A DNA stretch of 64,000 nucleotides from positions 58,857,938-58,921,937 of the forward strand of contig CM076259.1 in NCBI GenBank assembly GCA_038380795.1. Reading direction: 5' to 3'. Position numbers and translations under genes: made by a program. This DNA is from Pyrocephalus nanus. Taxonomy: Eukaryota > Chordata > Aves > Passeriformes > Tyrannidae. The notes under the pieces are model-generated. The model was not told where the DNA came from. It was given only the letters and a program-made list of their open reading frames with translations, and did no database searches. Below are positions 12,601 through 25,370 of the stretch, one piece after another; the first letter of the stretch is position 1; every line of letters starts with the position of its first letter.

Positions 12601-15600
12601 GAGGGGGTAGTACTGGGAGAAAAGAAGAATGACAAAAGGGAAAGAGAGGACAATATTCCCCTTTGACCACCAGCAGCAAGCTGGCAGAAACTGCATCTTC
12701 AGGTTTACCAGAGAAAAAAAGAATTAAGGTAGAAATACTGACAACTCCTCCTTCTCCGGACTGACATCAATGCACTGTAAGAGCTAAAAAAAAAAGTGCC
12801 AGTCCTTTACAAGTGCTATTAAAAAGTCATGAGCTAAGTAGTATAGTAGTATCCATACTGGAATGTGACATCTCCAAACAAAGCTGAAAAGCACAGCTTG
12901 GAATGATGTTGCTAATTCTGTAGCTGTATGACTAGACACGTAACCAGTGTCCCAGGAAGATACTTTATCCCAGCATTTTGCTGGAGCTTCCTTTCCTCCT
13001 CTTGGTGAGACAGAAGGAAAAGACCGTACCAAATGCTGTTACTAGTGGTCCTGTGGCACTTCTCATAGTGTGTCTCAGTTCTGGTGGAGGTCAATCCTGC
13101 CCGAATTTTGCTTTGGATAAATTGGATGAATCCCTTGGTGAGAGGTGAGTTTGGGGTGTTTTGTACATATGTTATAACTAAATACTGAGCTACTCAGCCT
13201 TGTATAAGGTATAGCATAGCTAAATGCAGCCCTGCATGGCTGTCAATGCATTTGACAATATTCTCCTATTAATGTATATGTTTAGCTTTTCAGGTAAAGT
13301 GAAAAATCAGTTATTTTTCATTCTAGTCTGATTTTAAGGAAGTACAGAGCTCTTACTTTCATATTAAAAAAAAATAAAAAGGCAAATTTAACTCTAGCTA
13401 GAGGATCAATCTGTATCACTAAGAAGTACATTTCTAGAAACCCAGTGCCTTAGACTGTAAAACTTGAGAAAATTACTAAATGACAGAAGTTATAAATAAA
13501 TGTTTTCTATACTTGGTCTGCACTGGATAATGGGCACCTTCATGTAACACATCTTTTGTTAACTACTCTCAGAGATGGAAAATGGGCCGGACTGCTAGAT
13601 CTGAATTAGAAATGCTGACACTTCTACAGTAATAGGAACTTTAATAGAAGAAGTCTAAACAAGCTTCTTTTAAATAAAAAAAACCAAACCCTGTAATTGT
13701 ATTTCTCAGTGCTTGTCCTGTTGGCAGAACTTTACTTTTCACTTAGGATCATCTCCCATTAGTTCTGAATGATCCTTGGTAAAAGGATGTTGAATGAAAA
13801 GAGAGGGGCATATGATGACTCTCCAGATGGATGTCAAGAGAGGTTTTGGGGTTGTTGGTTTTTTTCTATTTATATATAATGAATGAAGTCCAAGAACCAG
13901 CAGTCCTTTATGTACACATAGTACATTAGTGCTTTTTAATTGGGTTTTCTTTTTCATTTTTCTCCCTTGGTACGATGTGTTTTAAAGGGTATATTACTGA
14001 AGAATCCATCATCAGTATGTTATTGTAACTTATCCTTCAGTGACATTATTATACTATTAAAGTCACCTCATTAGGAACTAGAGGTTTAACACTTATGACT
14101 ATCGTAGACCTTATAGCATAAAGTAAAGAAATATAGGTATTACTGATGCTTCACCCACTAATTTCTTTCCTGTACCCCATCTTCACTGCCCCTAAAGACC
14201 AGAAAATCATGGTTGGTCAATCCTTACCTTTAGGCAGGAAAATGCCTAAGAAACATTTTGACAGCAATTTCTCAAGATAACCAATTTGCAGGGACAGGCC
14301 TCAACATTTCCATGCATTCAAAGCTGATGAAATTAAAAGTTACTGGTAATTCTGGAAAATTTTTGGCAGGTAAGGAAAAAAAAAAACTAATATACAGCTT
14401 TCAGGATCAAATTCTGATCCCCCTATAGCACATATGCTTTATTATGCAGCATATGACCTGGGCAGTTATCTGAAAGCAAATATTAATTCTCATTTTCCAT
14501 TTATTTATAGATAGAACAGTGTCTTATCAATTGTAAATGATGACACATTGTTGAAGTTCAAATAATTTGGTTTTAAAACACTTTTATTATTTTTTCATAT
14601 ATTCCTAATGCAGTTTCTTGCAACTAAGCAAGCAGAAAATGGATTATTCCCTTTTTTACTAATAAAAAATGCTTTGATTTTATATATTTACAAAAACACA
14701 AATGTATATATATTTCCACAGCTTTAAAGCATAAGTGGCCACCTTTCAATAAAGATAAAAATTCATTTTCTTCATTAATTAATTATAACTAATACCTCCA
14801 TGGTGCATGCCCTAAAGTATCCAGTAAAACATGGTGTTACCAAGATGTATAATTTTAAGCTACATTTTGAGTCTTGAAAAACTCAATTTACTCTCATAAT
14901 CAAGTGAGCTATAACTACTGATAACACCATGGAACATTTCTGTTGCTCTGCAACAAGTACTCTCTTTCCTGTACGTCACATTTTTTGCAACAACGAAAGC
15001 TGAAGGCTTGTTCTTAGAAGTTTAGATCTTCTAAGCCTTTTCAGATCTTCTTGTCTAACTGGTCAAAGCAAAGTCATAGAGTTGCTTCTGGTGACAGGCT
15101 GTTTTGTTGGCTTTTTTTCAAGCTGCCCCTTGACTTAATAGAACATTATAGACATTATTGTGATCATTATCCACATATCTCTAGATGCTGATTTTTTAAA
15201 AAAATTGTTCCTATTTAGACTCAGGCATAGTTTATCACTACCCTGCCCATCCCATTATTGACCCAACAGACTCCATAAAACAGGAGTTTATGGGGTAGTC
15301 ATCACTCACAACACTTCAGCTAAACTGGATGTATTCTAGAAATACATTTCAGACATTGTTCACATTTTTGCTCTGATTGGCTTCAGTGACTGATAAAAAT
15401 TAAATTTGTCTGGTTCTCAACTGGACTTGTAACATAGGCCCTGTAACATTTCTGAGCTGAGAAATTTTCCCAGAAAAATTTCATTGGAAGAATGAAATAG
15501 CCTTCCATGAAGGTTGCTACTCAGAAATCTTATGGTGGTAGGAAAGAACCTACAGGATTTCTTCTTGGTACTTCTGTTCTTTATTTCATTTTGGCCAAGA

Positions 15601-15763
15601 TTTTCTGTCTTTGAAGGTTGAGTTGCAAAGAAGTCCTTGGAAAGGAGTGTACAGATGATTGTTTCCTTGTCTCCTTGTCACTCCTAGTTTTTTGTTTGTT
15701 TGGTTCTGTTTTTGGTGTGGGGTTTTTTGTTTGTTTGGTTTTGGTGGTTTTGTTGTTGTTTTT

Positions 15764-15781
15764 GAGAGAGAGAGAGAGAGA
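15764..15781. repeat. (GA)n microsatellite, 9 units
   Basis: An uninterrupted GA dinucleotide run directly follows a G/T-rich stretch (15690-15763) built from TTTG and TTTGG units. Confidence 0.95.
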
Positions 15782-18700
15782 ACTGAAAAGGAAATTTGGG
15801 AGAAGCTGTTAATGCTCTTATTTGGTTGAAAAGGTATCACCAAGATGTATAAGCATTGGGTAGTTTTCAGTCAATATTATGATGGAAAAAGAAAATAACA
15901 CTGTAATTGAAGTGTTCTCACGTTTAAAGAGCATTTATATTATAGACTGGATCAGAGGGAAACTGAAATAATGTCTGAGTATGTGGCAATGCTGAGGAAA
16001 TTAAGAATCAGAGAGACTTAAATGACACACGGCAGCAGTTATTTGTGTGTGGAATATAAAACCAGGCAAGCCAAATGATCATATTGAGATTAACTTAAAC
16101 CTTAAACATATGCTCAAATTACTTCATTTGGGATGAAGAGCACATTTCAAGATATGTTGCAGCAGCACACAAAAAACTGTGTAGCGAGTCCAGCAGAAGT
16201 GAAGAAGAAAGTGCACCATAAACAGTACAATTAACTATTGTTGTTGTGGGAAAATACTCACTATGCAAACAATTTCCAGTTCAAGAATAAACTCTGTAAA
16301 AACAGCAATAAACTGTGCCATGCTTAGAGAATATAAAGGTCAATGAAAAGCAAACAACTGACATTAAATCCACTTGGAATCCAGATCCTGCAGCATCTTC
16401 ACAGTAGTTGAATTTTAGAAAGAAAATAAGTCAGGTTTATTTATATGTGGAAGGAGCAAGATCTGAAATGCATCTCAGTAAAGCATCTGTTTTTCCTCGA
16501 TTTCACAGCAGGAATGTTAGAGACTACTTAAATAGATGAAGTTGCAGAAAATTTAATTACCACTCAACATTTACAAGGAAATTATTGTTCCCTGGAGTTA
16601 CCACAGTTGTGGTGATGATGGTGTATGACATGTCTGGGCTTTAAGGAGGAATCATATGCAGCAACTACTTGGAAGCAAACAAGAGAAGTGTATTGGGTGT
16701 ATAACATCTGCAGATTTAAGAAATTATAAGATTTATCCTACAATAGAAATTATCTAAACATTTGAAAAAAGCAGCTGATACCTTTTATGATGATACAGTA
16801 ACTGTAACCTGTGGGAACACAAATATATAATTTTTGTTACAAGCTTGACTGATACCTTTCCAAAAATACACCAGAAGGGAAAAGCAACTGGAGCACTGCA
16901 AGAATTCTGCAATAGTATTTAAGGTTACATTCAGCAAACAGCACTTGAGCATAGTTAGTTCTGACACCGTATTGGTGTTGACCTTAACATTACCAACTAC
17001 CCAGTAAAGATCAGTATTTTTTCCCTAGTTCAGAAGATGTATTTGCCTCATTATTGCATTTTTGGCAAGTTCATCTTAGCTTAAATTCATTCACAAATAT
17101 GGACTGAAGACGACGAGATAGTGTGTTATCTGATAGCAAACATAAGTGTTTATTTCAGTCTCACAGTGTAGCCTGCAGTAACTGTACCTTCTGGTTAGTA
17201 GGCAGGCATCCACAAGCAGATACTATGAGGTATTGCTGCCATGCAACGTTATTTGAATGATCATTACAAAACCAGCAATGAAGGACACTCTGAAACCTCC
17301 CTCATAGGATTGGGTGTCATCATTAATCCTTAAGGAAAATTCATTGATTAAATCAGCTCATAGTAGCAATAAATGTGTGCATAACTCACAAGGCAAAAGC
17401 TGAAGAAATCCATAAGGAACAGAAACTGCAGCACAGTTACATCCTTTACTGACAGTAGTTGATTATTAAGAGGGTTTGTTTAACCATCTGCTAACTGAAC
17501 AGACTGGCACTGAAAATTCTGAATTGTCCTGGTTCCATCAAAACTTTCTACGGAAGCTTTAGCCGTGATCTGGCTGTGGCTGCTGGCCAAGCTGGCTTCT
17601 TACTGTAGCTCAGTTGACTGGCTATCCAGCTCCCTGGCATCAGGCCGACTGCTCAGTTGGTTTCTTGGCTTCCCAGGCTTGTCAGCTGGCAAAGAAATAG
17701 ATTGTTTTATTTCTTGCCAAAAAGGCTGCAGAGCCAACATGTTTTGTTCCAGCACTTGATGAAACAAAATATTGACAAGCTGGAATTTCCTGTAGAATAA
17801 AAATTTCACTTCCCAGCTAGCCCCAGTTATTATTGTACGCTCTTGTGTAACATAGTGACAGCGTTTATCGCATCCTCTAAGCAAACACAATGCACAGAAA
17901 GGATGTGAATTCAGAGAGCTTTCCAAGGCTTTGGATAATAATCTCATATCATCTGAAACCGTCTCTATGGAACACAATGCATCTTTTGATAAGGTTAGTT
18001 TGTGACGCTTTCCATTTTGCGTTAAAAGGCCTATTTAGTTGGCTCCAAGAACTCATTTGTCAGCAGGACATAACTGGCTGTCTGAGGGATGAATTCAGTA
18101 TACAGTCTGTGGATTACACCCCTTATGCATATTGTTTTGCAAGATGACTTACACAGGTCACAGATCAAACTCCAGAGAAAGAGAAACCAGCAATAGCTGC
18201 AATATAGCCACATGTATAAAGATTATTAGGTTTTCACTGTTGAAAAAAGGAATTAAGATATCCATAAATATGCAAATAAAAATGATTTCTCAGACATGTC
18301 AAAAATGGATTCATGAAACATTCAGTGAAGAGAAACCAAAAAATGCCATCACATCATAGTACAATGCCATAAACCCAACCCTTGTCAGAGACAAATGCCA
18401 CGGCCCAGCCCAGGCCAAAGACTCATGACAAGATGACTAATAGAATTACCCACTGAGACGAAGAGTTCCAATTTTGGAGGTGGTAGGTGTGTCAATAGTG
18501 ATTTTAAGGAGACACTGAATAGGGCCTAAATGGCAAACCAAGTCAACACATGGGTATGCCCTCGGCAGCAGAACAAGATCATTTAAGCTGTTCCTGTTGT
18601 TGGTTGTTTCACCGCTATCCCCAGTATCATGCTGACACATTTATTACTCTGGTGAACTAGGTCAGCAAAACGGAAGGAAAGCAGGTTGTTCTCTAGTCTT

Positions 18701-19852
18701 CTCAGTTCAGTCTCATTTATTGCTTGATTTCACAAATGTTCACGCTGGCACAGTCCAGAAGCAGTGCAGACGCAGGAGCAGGGAGCTGGGCTGGGGAGCT
18801 GAAGGGCATGTTATAAACAGAGAAGCCACTAGAAGTCATTAATGAAATTATTACATTATGAGCTTTAGATTTTTAAATTTTTTTTCTGAAGGGGTGGTGG
18901 GGGGAGAAAGGTGGAATATTATCAAGCTTGGCAGATCTTTCCCAGCTTGCTGCAAGGGGATCAGTGGAAAAGGCTTACACAGGTTTTAAGACACGAAGAA
19001 TATGCTATGCCTCCTGCTGAAGGTAGGAAAACATAGACTATAAATTACATATCTGCTTTTGAGAAGGCAATCCTTATTATTCTAAGTGTAGCTTATAGAA
19101 TATAATTTCAAGGCTTGCCCAAACTTAATAAAGCTTTAGTTATAGAGACACATTTTTCAGAAGCAGTGTCATAAAAAACCCTGATAAACCAACATTGACA
19201 AAATTAAACCGTGTAGTTTTCCTGTACAGAGGAAAAAAATGTAAGTAAGGGACTAGGAAGAAAATGGACAGAATACTGCCAGAAAGTCATAGACTAGTTC
19301 TTTAACACCTTTCACAGAACTGGCATTCAATACCTGAGAGAGATGACATATTGGTCAGTCCGAGATAATCTTTGAACAAGTTGCTCCAAGCCAGTGATCC
19401 TGAGATATCAAGCTTAAAAGACAGATACAGACAGTAAGTCACAATAGTACCAGGGACGTAACAGTAGTTTTGACAAAAAGATTCTAAACATACCTATTTT
19501 TCATACCAAATGAGCAGATACAAAACACTACTGCCTGATACTGATCCCCTTCGTGGGGCCTGATCCTGATCCCTGCAAGTGGACCGATGTCCCAGCCTGG
19601 CTTTTATCTGTCCCTGTCCCCATGCCACAGGCTGGGACTGTCCCCAGCTTCCCTGCTCCCTGGCTGGGGTCAGCAGAATAGGTTCTGACTGACCAGACCC
19701 TGCCCTGAAAAGTATAAAATTAGCAGGACACAAAATACCAGATCCCAGAAACCAACACCCTATTTCTTCATAATTAATATAAATTTTAAGGAGTGCTGGC
19801 TGACCAGACAAGATTCCTGTGTTTTTATATGGACAGCATTTAAATCAACTGT

Positions 19853-19896
19853 AAAAACAAAAAACAAAAAACAAAAAAAAAAAAAAAAAAAAAAAA
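19853..19896. repeat. A-rich homopolymer tract
   Basis: A5-6 blocks separated by single C bases grade into an uninterrupted A run of more than 20. It could be the degraded tail of a retroposed sequence, but I see no recognisable retroposon body or target-site duplication beside it. Confidence 0.9.
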
Positions 19897-20950
19897 TCAC
19901 TATTTCAAAGCTACCTCCATTTTTATTATTGCATAAAAAAAATAACATTTTCTCTGACAAACAATGGTGTGCTGTAGGTTATGTTTCATAGTTTCCTGAT
20001 GAGGGCGAATCTTGATTTTTCTCAAGGTTTTGGCAGGGAGCCATAGGAACTCATTATTCTGAATAGTCTAAGGGGAATTATAAAACAAAGGGAAAAAAAG
20101 GCTTGAATTTATTTTTAAAGCATGCTTTCTCATGTTTACATTGCTTCCAGAGCTATTTTGTTTTGGAATTATTTTACTTATTGTTGATAGATGAAAAACA
20201 ATGATACATTAAAAACAACAAAAGCTTCTTACTGAATTTTTAGCTTTCATGAAAATTGAAAAGTTTTCTTAGTGATGGAGTTGGTCAAAAGAAGGCATAT
20301 TTTGTTGGTTGGCTGGAGATGTGCAAACTGTTAAAATGTCTTTACTCAAATGATAGTGTATTTCCAAGTGAGGCTGGTCTCGAGGGGCACTGAAATGACA
20401 ACTAACTTCATTTACTTTCTCTCCATCCCATAGGGACCTGCAGTCCCTAGGAGTATGAGAACCATTTTATTTGTCCCACTTATGCCACACAATATGACAT
20501 ATTTTAGAACCAGTCCTTTGCTTCTTTTATCTATCTAGTGTTTGCATGGTTTGTTGGCTTTGTCCACAGCTTACTAGTTTTTACAGTCAATTAAAATGTA
20601 GCTCACCTACCTGTTTGCAAAAATTAGTAAGTGAATATGCATACCCTGATCTCTGAAGTGTCTAAAATGATTGCACAAACCAGAAACAGCCCATGATCAA
20701 AGACTAAATAGAAATGAAAGCCACATCTCAAGTAAAAACAGAAGGTAGGTACAAGTAGAAATTATCTTGAAAAGTAGTGGAGATCCAGTAGCAAAAATTC
20801 TCACATCCTTTTTACAGGGCTTTAACGGTCCCCAGAGGAAAAGTGCAACTTAAGAGAAGGTCACAGTAGTCTCTGTCTTTCTCTGTAAAGTGGAGCAGGT
20901 TGGACTTTGAAACGGCCCAGTATCAAAAAGCTACAAGGATCTTAGGATTC

Positions 20951-20983
20951 TTTTTCTTTTTTTTTTTTTTTTTTTTTTTTTTT
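20951..20983. repeat. Poly-T tract
   Basis: 33 bases of T with one C, at 20956. It lies about 700 bp upstream of the CpG island. Confidence 0.95.
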
Positions 20984-22105
20984 CCTTCCCTAACCCCTTT
21001 CCTAGTATATGAAGTTTGGGATTTTTTGCTGAATTTAGCACTGGGGGCTCTTTCTTTTCTGTCTTCCAGAAGCTGTTGCAAGCATATGCTGCCCTGTCTC
21101 CACCTGTAGCCACAGTGGAAATCCAGTTCTGTTTTTCCTCTTCCTGATCTTCACTCTCTTATGCCATCTTAGAAAGACCTAATTATATAATAAAGACTCC
21201 CGATTCCAAGAGTCTTTCTTTCAGGGAAGGACAAAGTTGTTAGTGCACATTGCTAAGACGATCCATTGTGTATTGTCCAAGACACTTCCTCATTTGTGTC
21301 AGATTAGTCTACGAAGGAGCTGCTGCTGCTGCTGAAAACAAGTTATTTTGGGAAGCTACACGAAATTACTGTTTCCATGCAAACAAAATGAAATCCCAGG
21401 CCCCAACAGCACCTACAGTTAAACACGTGCCATCCTAACTCATGAGGATGTGGAAATTAATTGCGTATTTGCTGGGCTAAACTGTTCATCTGGTGTCCAG
21501 AGGAATCTGGCAGCACCGAGTTTAAAAAGGGCGTGTGGAAAGGAGCAAGGGCGCAGGATTTCCAGGCAGGGTTTGACATTCTTGTCTGTGCCTCGTCTAA
21601 CTAAAACCAGACTGGAGCCTCCAACCCATTCCCCGTTTCCGAGGCAGCCAGCGCCTGGGATACCGCGAGAGACCACCCTGAGCTGCAGGACCGGCCCAGC
21701 CCACACGGCAGGCACACACCGCCCGGGGCTCTGCAGGAGCCGTGCCCGCTCCTGGGCACACGCCGCGGCACAGAACAGGGGCAGGAGCTGGGACAGGAGC
21801 AGGGACGGGGGCTGGGAGAGACAGGGACATGGACCAGGACAAGGGCTGGGGCACTGGGAGTGACTGGGGCCGTGCCGGGGTCAGGGACTGTGACCCGCGC
21901 TGACGCGCAGTATTCCCAGGCGGGCGCGCGCGCGCTAACGCACACAGACAGAGGAGCGGTGCGCGCCTCCGCCCCCGCGCGCGCGCCCTGCCGCGGCTGT
22001 TTCCGGGGCGGGGCCGGGTTTCCCGCCAATGGGAGCGCGCGGCGGCAGCGGCAGCTCCGGGGGCGGGGCCTGGAGGGAAGCGTCGCGAGAGCGGCGGCGC
22101 GCGCC

Positions 22106-22149
22106 GGGGGCGGGGCGGGGCGGGGCGGGGCCGGGGGGGGCGGCGGGGG
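22106..22149 (+). promoter_or_regulatory. G-quadruplex-prone GC-box cluster
   Basis: Seven runs of four or more G, mostly one or two bases apart (GGGGG, then repeated CGGGG units, then an 8-G run and a 5-G run). The array combines Sp1/KLF-type GC boxes with a strong G4 signature, about 100 bp upstream of the exon 1 donor and therefore near the expected transcription start. Confidence 0.75.
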
Positions 22150-22244
22150 CGTTGGGTCGGGCCGCGCGCTCCGGTGCCGCTCCGGCGCGGGGACGGGGAC
22201 GCGCCCGGCGCGCGCTGAGGAGGCGGCGGCGGCGGCGGCCACAG
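22150..22244 (+). other. AKAP11: AKAP11 exon 1, non-coding 5' UTR (start approximate)
   Basis: The 3' boundary is set by a consensus donor, CACAG|GTACGG, with exon end at 22244. The 5' end is not visible and is placed after the GC-box cluster by inference. The exon contains a (GGC)6 run at 22222-22239. It would splice to the acceptor at 31060-31061. A further non-coding exon inside intron 1 cannot be excluded. Confidence 0.55.
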
Positions 22245-22290
22245 GTACGGAGCGCCCGCTCTGCTTCCCAACCCCGCCGCCGCCGCCGCC
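22222..22290 (+). repeat. Inverted GGC/GCC repeat spanning the exon 1 donor
   Basis: (GGC)6 at 22222-22239 is the reverse complement of CC(GCC)5 at 22274-22290, giving 17 perfectly pairing G:C positions. The loop of roughly 34-37 nt contains the donor GT at 22245-22246. Both arms are also trinucleotide repeats and may vary in length. Confidence 0.85.
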
Positions 22291-22932
22291 CGGAGCTGGG
22301 GGGTCGGGGCCCGCCGTCGCCGTCCCCACGCTGGGCGGGGTGCAGCCCGCCGGCCTGTCTGTCAGGCAGGGCTCGCTGCCACAGGTGGCCCCGGTGCTCC
22401 CGGGCAGGCGCGCGGCAGAGCATCTTCCGCCGCCCTTCCCTTCCCTTTCCTGAGGAAGGATCCGCTGGGGCAGCGCGGCTCCCGCGGGCCCTGCCGGTCA
22501 CCGGAGGAGGAGCCGGGGGAGGGCCCCGGTGTGCCCCTGATCCGCAGCGCGGGGGTGACACGGGGCGGGGGTAACGCAGCGCCTCAGCCCCGGCACCCGC
22601 GGGGACGGGGGTCGCGTTCGCAGCTCCGCCCGCCCCGCCCCGCCGCTCCCCGTGGGCCGGGTCTGTCTGTGTCCGCAGCCTCGGCAGGGCACTGGTTCCT
22701 GCCTGTGGTGGTGCGGTCGGTGCGCGGAGGCTCCGTGAGTTCGCCTTCTCTCCTGCCTGGACTGGGTTGTGGTCGGTGCGCACGGGTTAAGTAAGTTCAC
22801 CCTGTTCTCAACATCTCGCTTTTAAAAGTGTCTCCTCCCCCTTCCTCCCCACGTCCTCCTCTCAGTTCCTTTCCTCCCTCAAGGGACTCGGGACAGCAAG
22901 CGTTCCTCGTTTGCTTTCTTGGGCTCTTTTAA

Positions 22933-22937
<5 letters not shown>

Positions 22938-22964
<27 letters not shown>
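22938..22964. repeat. Poly-T tract (about 27 T)
   Basis: A pure T run just past the downstream edge of the CpG island. Confidence 0.95.
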
Positions 22965-24189
22965 ACCGCTGAAGTACGTTTCTCCAGGTTTGCCTCCAAA
23001 AATCCAACATGCAAAAGGAAAAAAAAAAAAAAGTGTGACCTGCCGATCCGAACTGTATATAGATTATTGCCTTCTAATTGAAGCTATGATGTATTGCCAG
23101 AGTGACATAGGGAGAAAAAAACAAACCCTTAGATCTGGAAGAGATCAGTGATAGTGAAATAAATGGTAACGCAATGCTTCAAGTTTATCCATGTTGCACT
23201 TGTGAAGAGGCTTACATTGCCTTGTATTTGTAAGATTATTTCAGAATTGTAGAGTTAGACTTCAGTGGTAGATACTACCAATATTTAACTAATCCTCGAG
23301 AAGCTAAGTGTTTTTAATTAATGTTGGTCCTATTTGTACTGTGGTATTTCTTGGTCTGTAGGCAAGGTGATTTTTTGGGGGGGCATAGTAATTGAATTAT
23401 GCTGTCTTGGTCTCGTAATTCCATACCCTTCAGAAATTCTTTAAAATATTTTGGCAGTTGAAGCGGTGGAAAGACTTACTCAGTGTGGACAAATAATAAA
23501 AAAGATTAGATCATTCCTGTTTTCTGTTAATCATTTGGTATGATATAATCTTAAAAAACCCAAAACAGAGAATACACATCCCAAAAGTACCTCCTAAACA
23601 AGGTGTTCTTTGGTGAAGCTTTCTCTAAGGGGAAATAAGATGGCTTGAGAAAAATGCTGCAGCTTAAAAAATACCAACTTACTTGGTATAGTTCTGTTAT
23701 GTACAAAATACACAGCAGAATAAAGTACAGAAATTTGAAGTTGATCGCACACAAAATCTAGGCTAATGGATACACCTTGTACATCAAATAACATTTTTTC
23801 CCAGGACGTATTGGTGAATCCAGATGCAGGACTGGGGGGAAGCTGTGGATGATGACTTTAAGTGATGATCTAGGCAAAGAAAATGAAGGATTCTTTTGAA
23901 ATTATTGAGGCTTTGTATTCATGTCATGCTTCTGTATGTGACATAAGCACAATATAGAAGATTTAGAAACAAACAAGAGAAAGGAGACCCAACCTGTCAT
24001 TAATGCTCACTATCAATGGTGTATTTTGCTCCCCCTTTCTTGGTGTGGATGTGGCTGTGGTCAAGACAACTTGCATTTTATAAATGGAGATTTTCAAGAC
24101 TGCCAACCTGATTAGTGAAACAGATAAACCATTAGAAATGAAAAATAGAGAAGGATCCTTGTCAGTGTAGACTTGTTAATTTGGTTTTC

Positions 24190-25370
24190 AGTAGCAGTTG
24201 TTTTGGGAAGGTTCTAAATGCACATGCAGGACAACCAGGGTATCAGACCCAGCCATCGTGGATTTACCAAAGAAATGCCCTGCTTGACCAACCCGATCTC
24301 CTTCTATGACAAAGTGACCCACTTAGAAGATGAGAGCAAGGCTGTGAATATGGTCTGTCTTGACTTCTGTAAAGTGTTTGATGCTGTCTCCCACAGCATG
24401 CTCCTGAAAAAATTGGCTGCTCACAGCTTGAATGGGAGGACTCCTCAGTGGCTAAAAAACTGGCTGGATGGTTGGGCCCAGAGAGTTGTGATGAATGGAG
24501 CTAAATCCAGTTGGGAGCCAGTCACTAGCAGTGTTCCCCAGGGCTTAGTTTTATGGCCAGTCCTGTTTGTTGATGATCTGGGTGAGGGCATCAAGTGCAC
24601 CCTCAGTAAATTTGCAGACGACACTAAGTTGGACAGGAGTGTTGATCTGCTGGAGGGCAGGAAGGCTCTGCAGAGAGACTGGACAGACTTGATCAAGGGG
24701 CTGAGGCCAGTGGTATAACGTGAAGTGCTGGGTGCTGCACTTGGATCACAGCAACCCCATGCAGTGCTACAGGCTGGGGGAGGAGTGAGTGTCTTCAGAG
24801 CTGTTTGGTGGAAAGGGACTTGGGGTGCTGGTCAACAGCTGTTTGAACATGAGCCTGGGCAGTGTGCCAGGTGGCCATGAAGGCCAATGGCATCCTGACC
24901 TGAATCAAGAATAGTGTAGCCAGCGGGACTAGGGAAGTGATTGTCCCTCTGTACTTGGCACTGGTGAGGCCCCAGATGGAATCTTGTGTTCAGTTTTGGA
25001 CCCCTCACTTCAGAAAGGATATTGAGGTGCTGGAGTGTGTCCAGCGAAGGTCAACAAGGCTCGTGGACTAGAGAACATATCCTGTGAGGTACAGCTGAAG
25101 GAGCTGTGTTTCTTTAGTCTCGAGGACGCTCAGAGGTGACCTCATTGCTCATCCCGGTCGGGATCAGTCTCCTCAGCCGTGTCTGCAGTGAGAGGACCAG
25201 AGGAAATGGTTGCTCTGGGAAGTGGTGAAGTCACCATCACTGGAGGCGTTTAAGAGGTGTCTGGATCTGGCGTGTGGTGATATGGATTACTGTTTACAGT
25301 GGTAGTACTGGATGGACAGTTGGACTGGATCATCTTGCAAGCCTCTTCCAACCTTGATGATTTAGAGTGT
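24190..25370 (+). mobile_element. CR1 LINE fragment, reverse transcriptase plus 3' end, plus strand
   Basis: 5'-truncated CR1. A 166-residue ORF (24218-24718) carries reverse-transcriptase signatures: '[16 protein letters not shown]', the '[12 protein letters not shown]' block, 'SSVPQGLVL' and the catalytic box FADD at 24611-24622. The segment between 'PVLF' and 'DDL' is a few residues shorter than in full-length elements, and the frame then breaks. Further degraded RT and thumb sequence follows ('LGVLVNS', 'RRSTRLVD'-type remnants). The 3' UTR ends in the typical TTGGACTGGATCATCTTGC / CCTCTTCCAACCTTGATGA tail. It is dead and lies in intron 1 in the sense orientation. Confidence 0.92.

Larger units (their letters stand above)
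7030..21630. other. Intergenic region, no supported gene
   Basis: About 14.6 kb between the upstream polyadenylation site and the AKAP11 CpG island. I read both strands and saw only short ORFs without recognisable domains, simple repeats (listed separately) and AT-rich unique sequence. No tRNA, rRNA or CR1 fragment was recognised. Conserved enhancers could be present but cannot be identified without alignment. Confidence 0.6.
21640..22790. promoter_or_regulatory. AKAP11: CpG island promoter of AKAP11
   Basis: GC content rises abruptly and CpG is dense, peaking at 21890-22640. Inside are an E2F-like TTTCCCGCC (22019-22027) overlapping a CCAAT box in GCCAATGGGAG context (22026-22030), several GGGGCGGGG GC boxes (22106-22130) and TCGCGAGA (22083-22090), half of the TCTCGCGAGA element. 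No TATA box is visible. This is a typical TATA-less housekeeping promoter. It sits immediately upstream of a consensus donor and 8.8 kb before the ATG exon. Long GC-rich ORFs on both strands here are compositional artefacts. Divergent antisense transcription is possible but not shown. Confidence 0.85.

Noticed and set aside
11830..13100. Cluster of overlapping 60-100 residue ORFs on both strands
   Set aside because: They overlap each other in conflicting frames and strands and show no domain; consistent with random open frames.
17600..17977. 125-residue minus-strand ORF
   Set aside because: Composition is not low complexity, but no domain, promoter, splice context or polyadenylation support is visible and I recognise no homologue. 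A protein search or cross-species dN/dS would settle it; it stays unannotated.
21597..22800. Several long overlapping ORFs on both strands (up to 282 residues) in the CpG island
   Set aside because: Stop codons are scarce because the sequence is GC-rich. The peptides are Pro/Arg/Gly/Ala low complexity in every frame, with no domain and overlapping on both strands.
24218..24718. 166-residue plus-strand ORF as a possible host gene
   Set aside because: It is the reverse transcriptase fragment of a decayed CR1 LINE, as the '[12 protein letters not shown]' and FADD blocks show.
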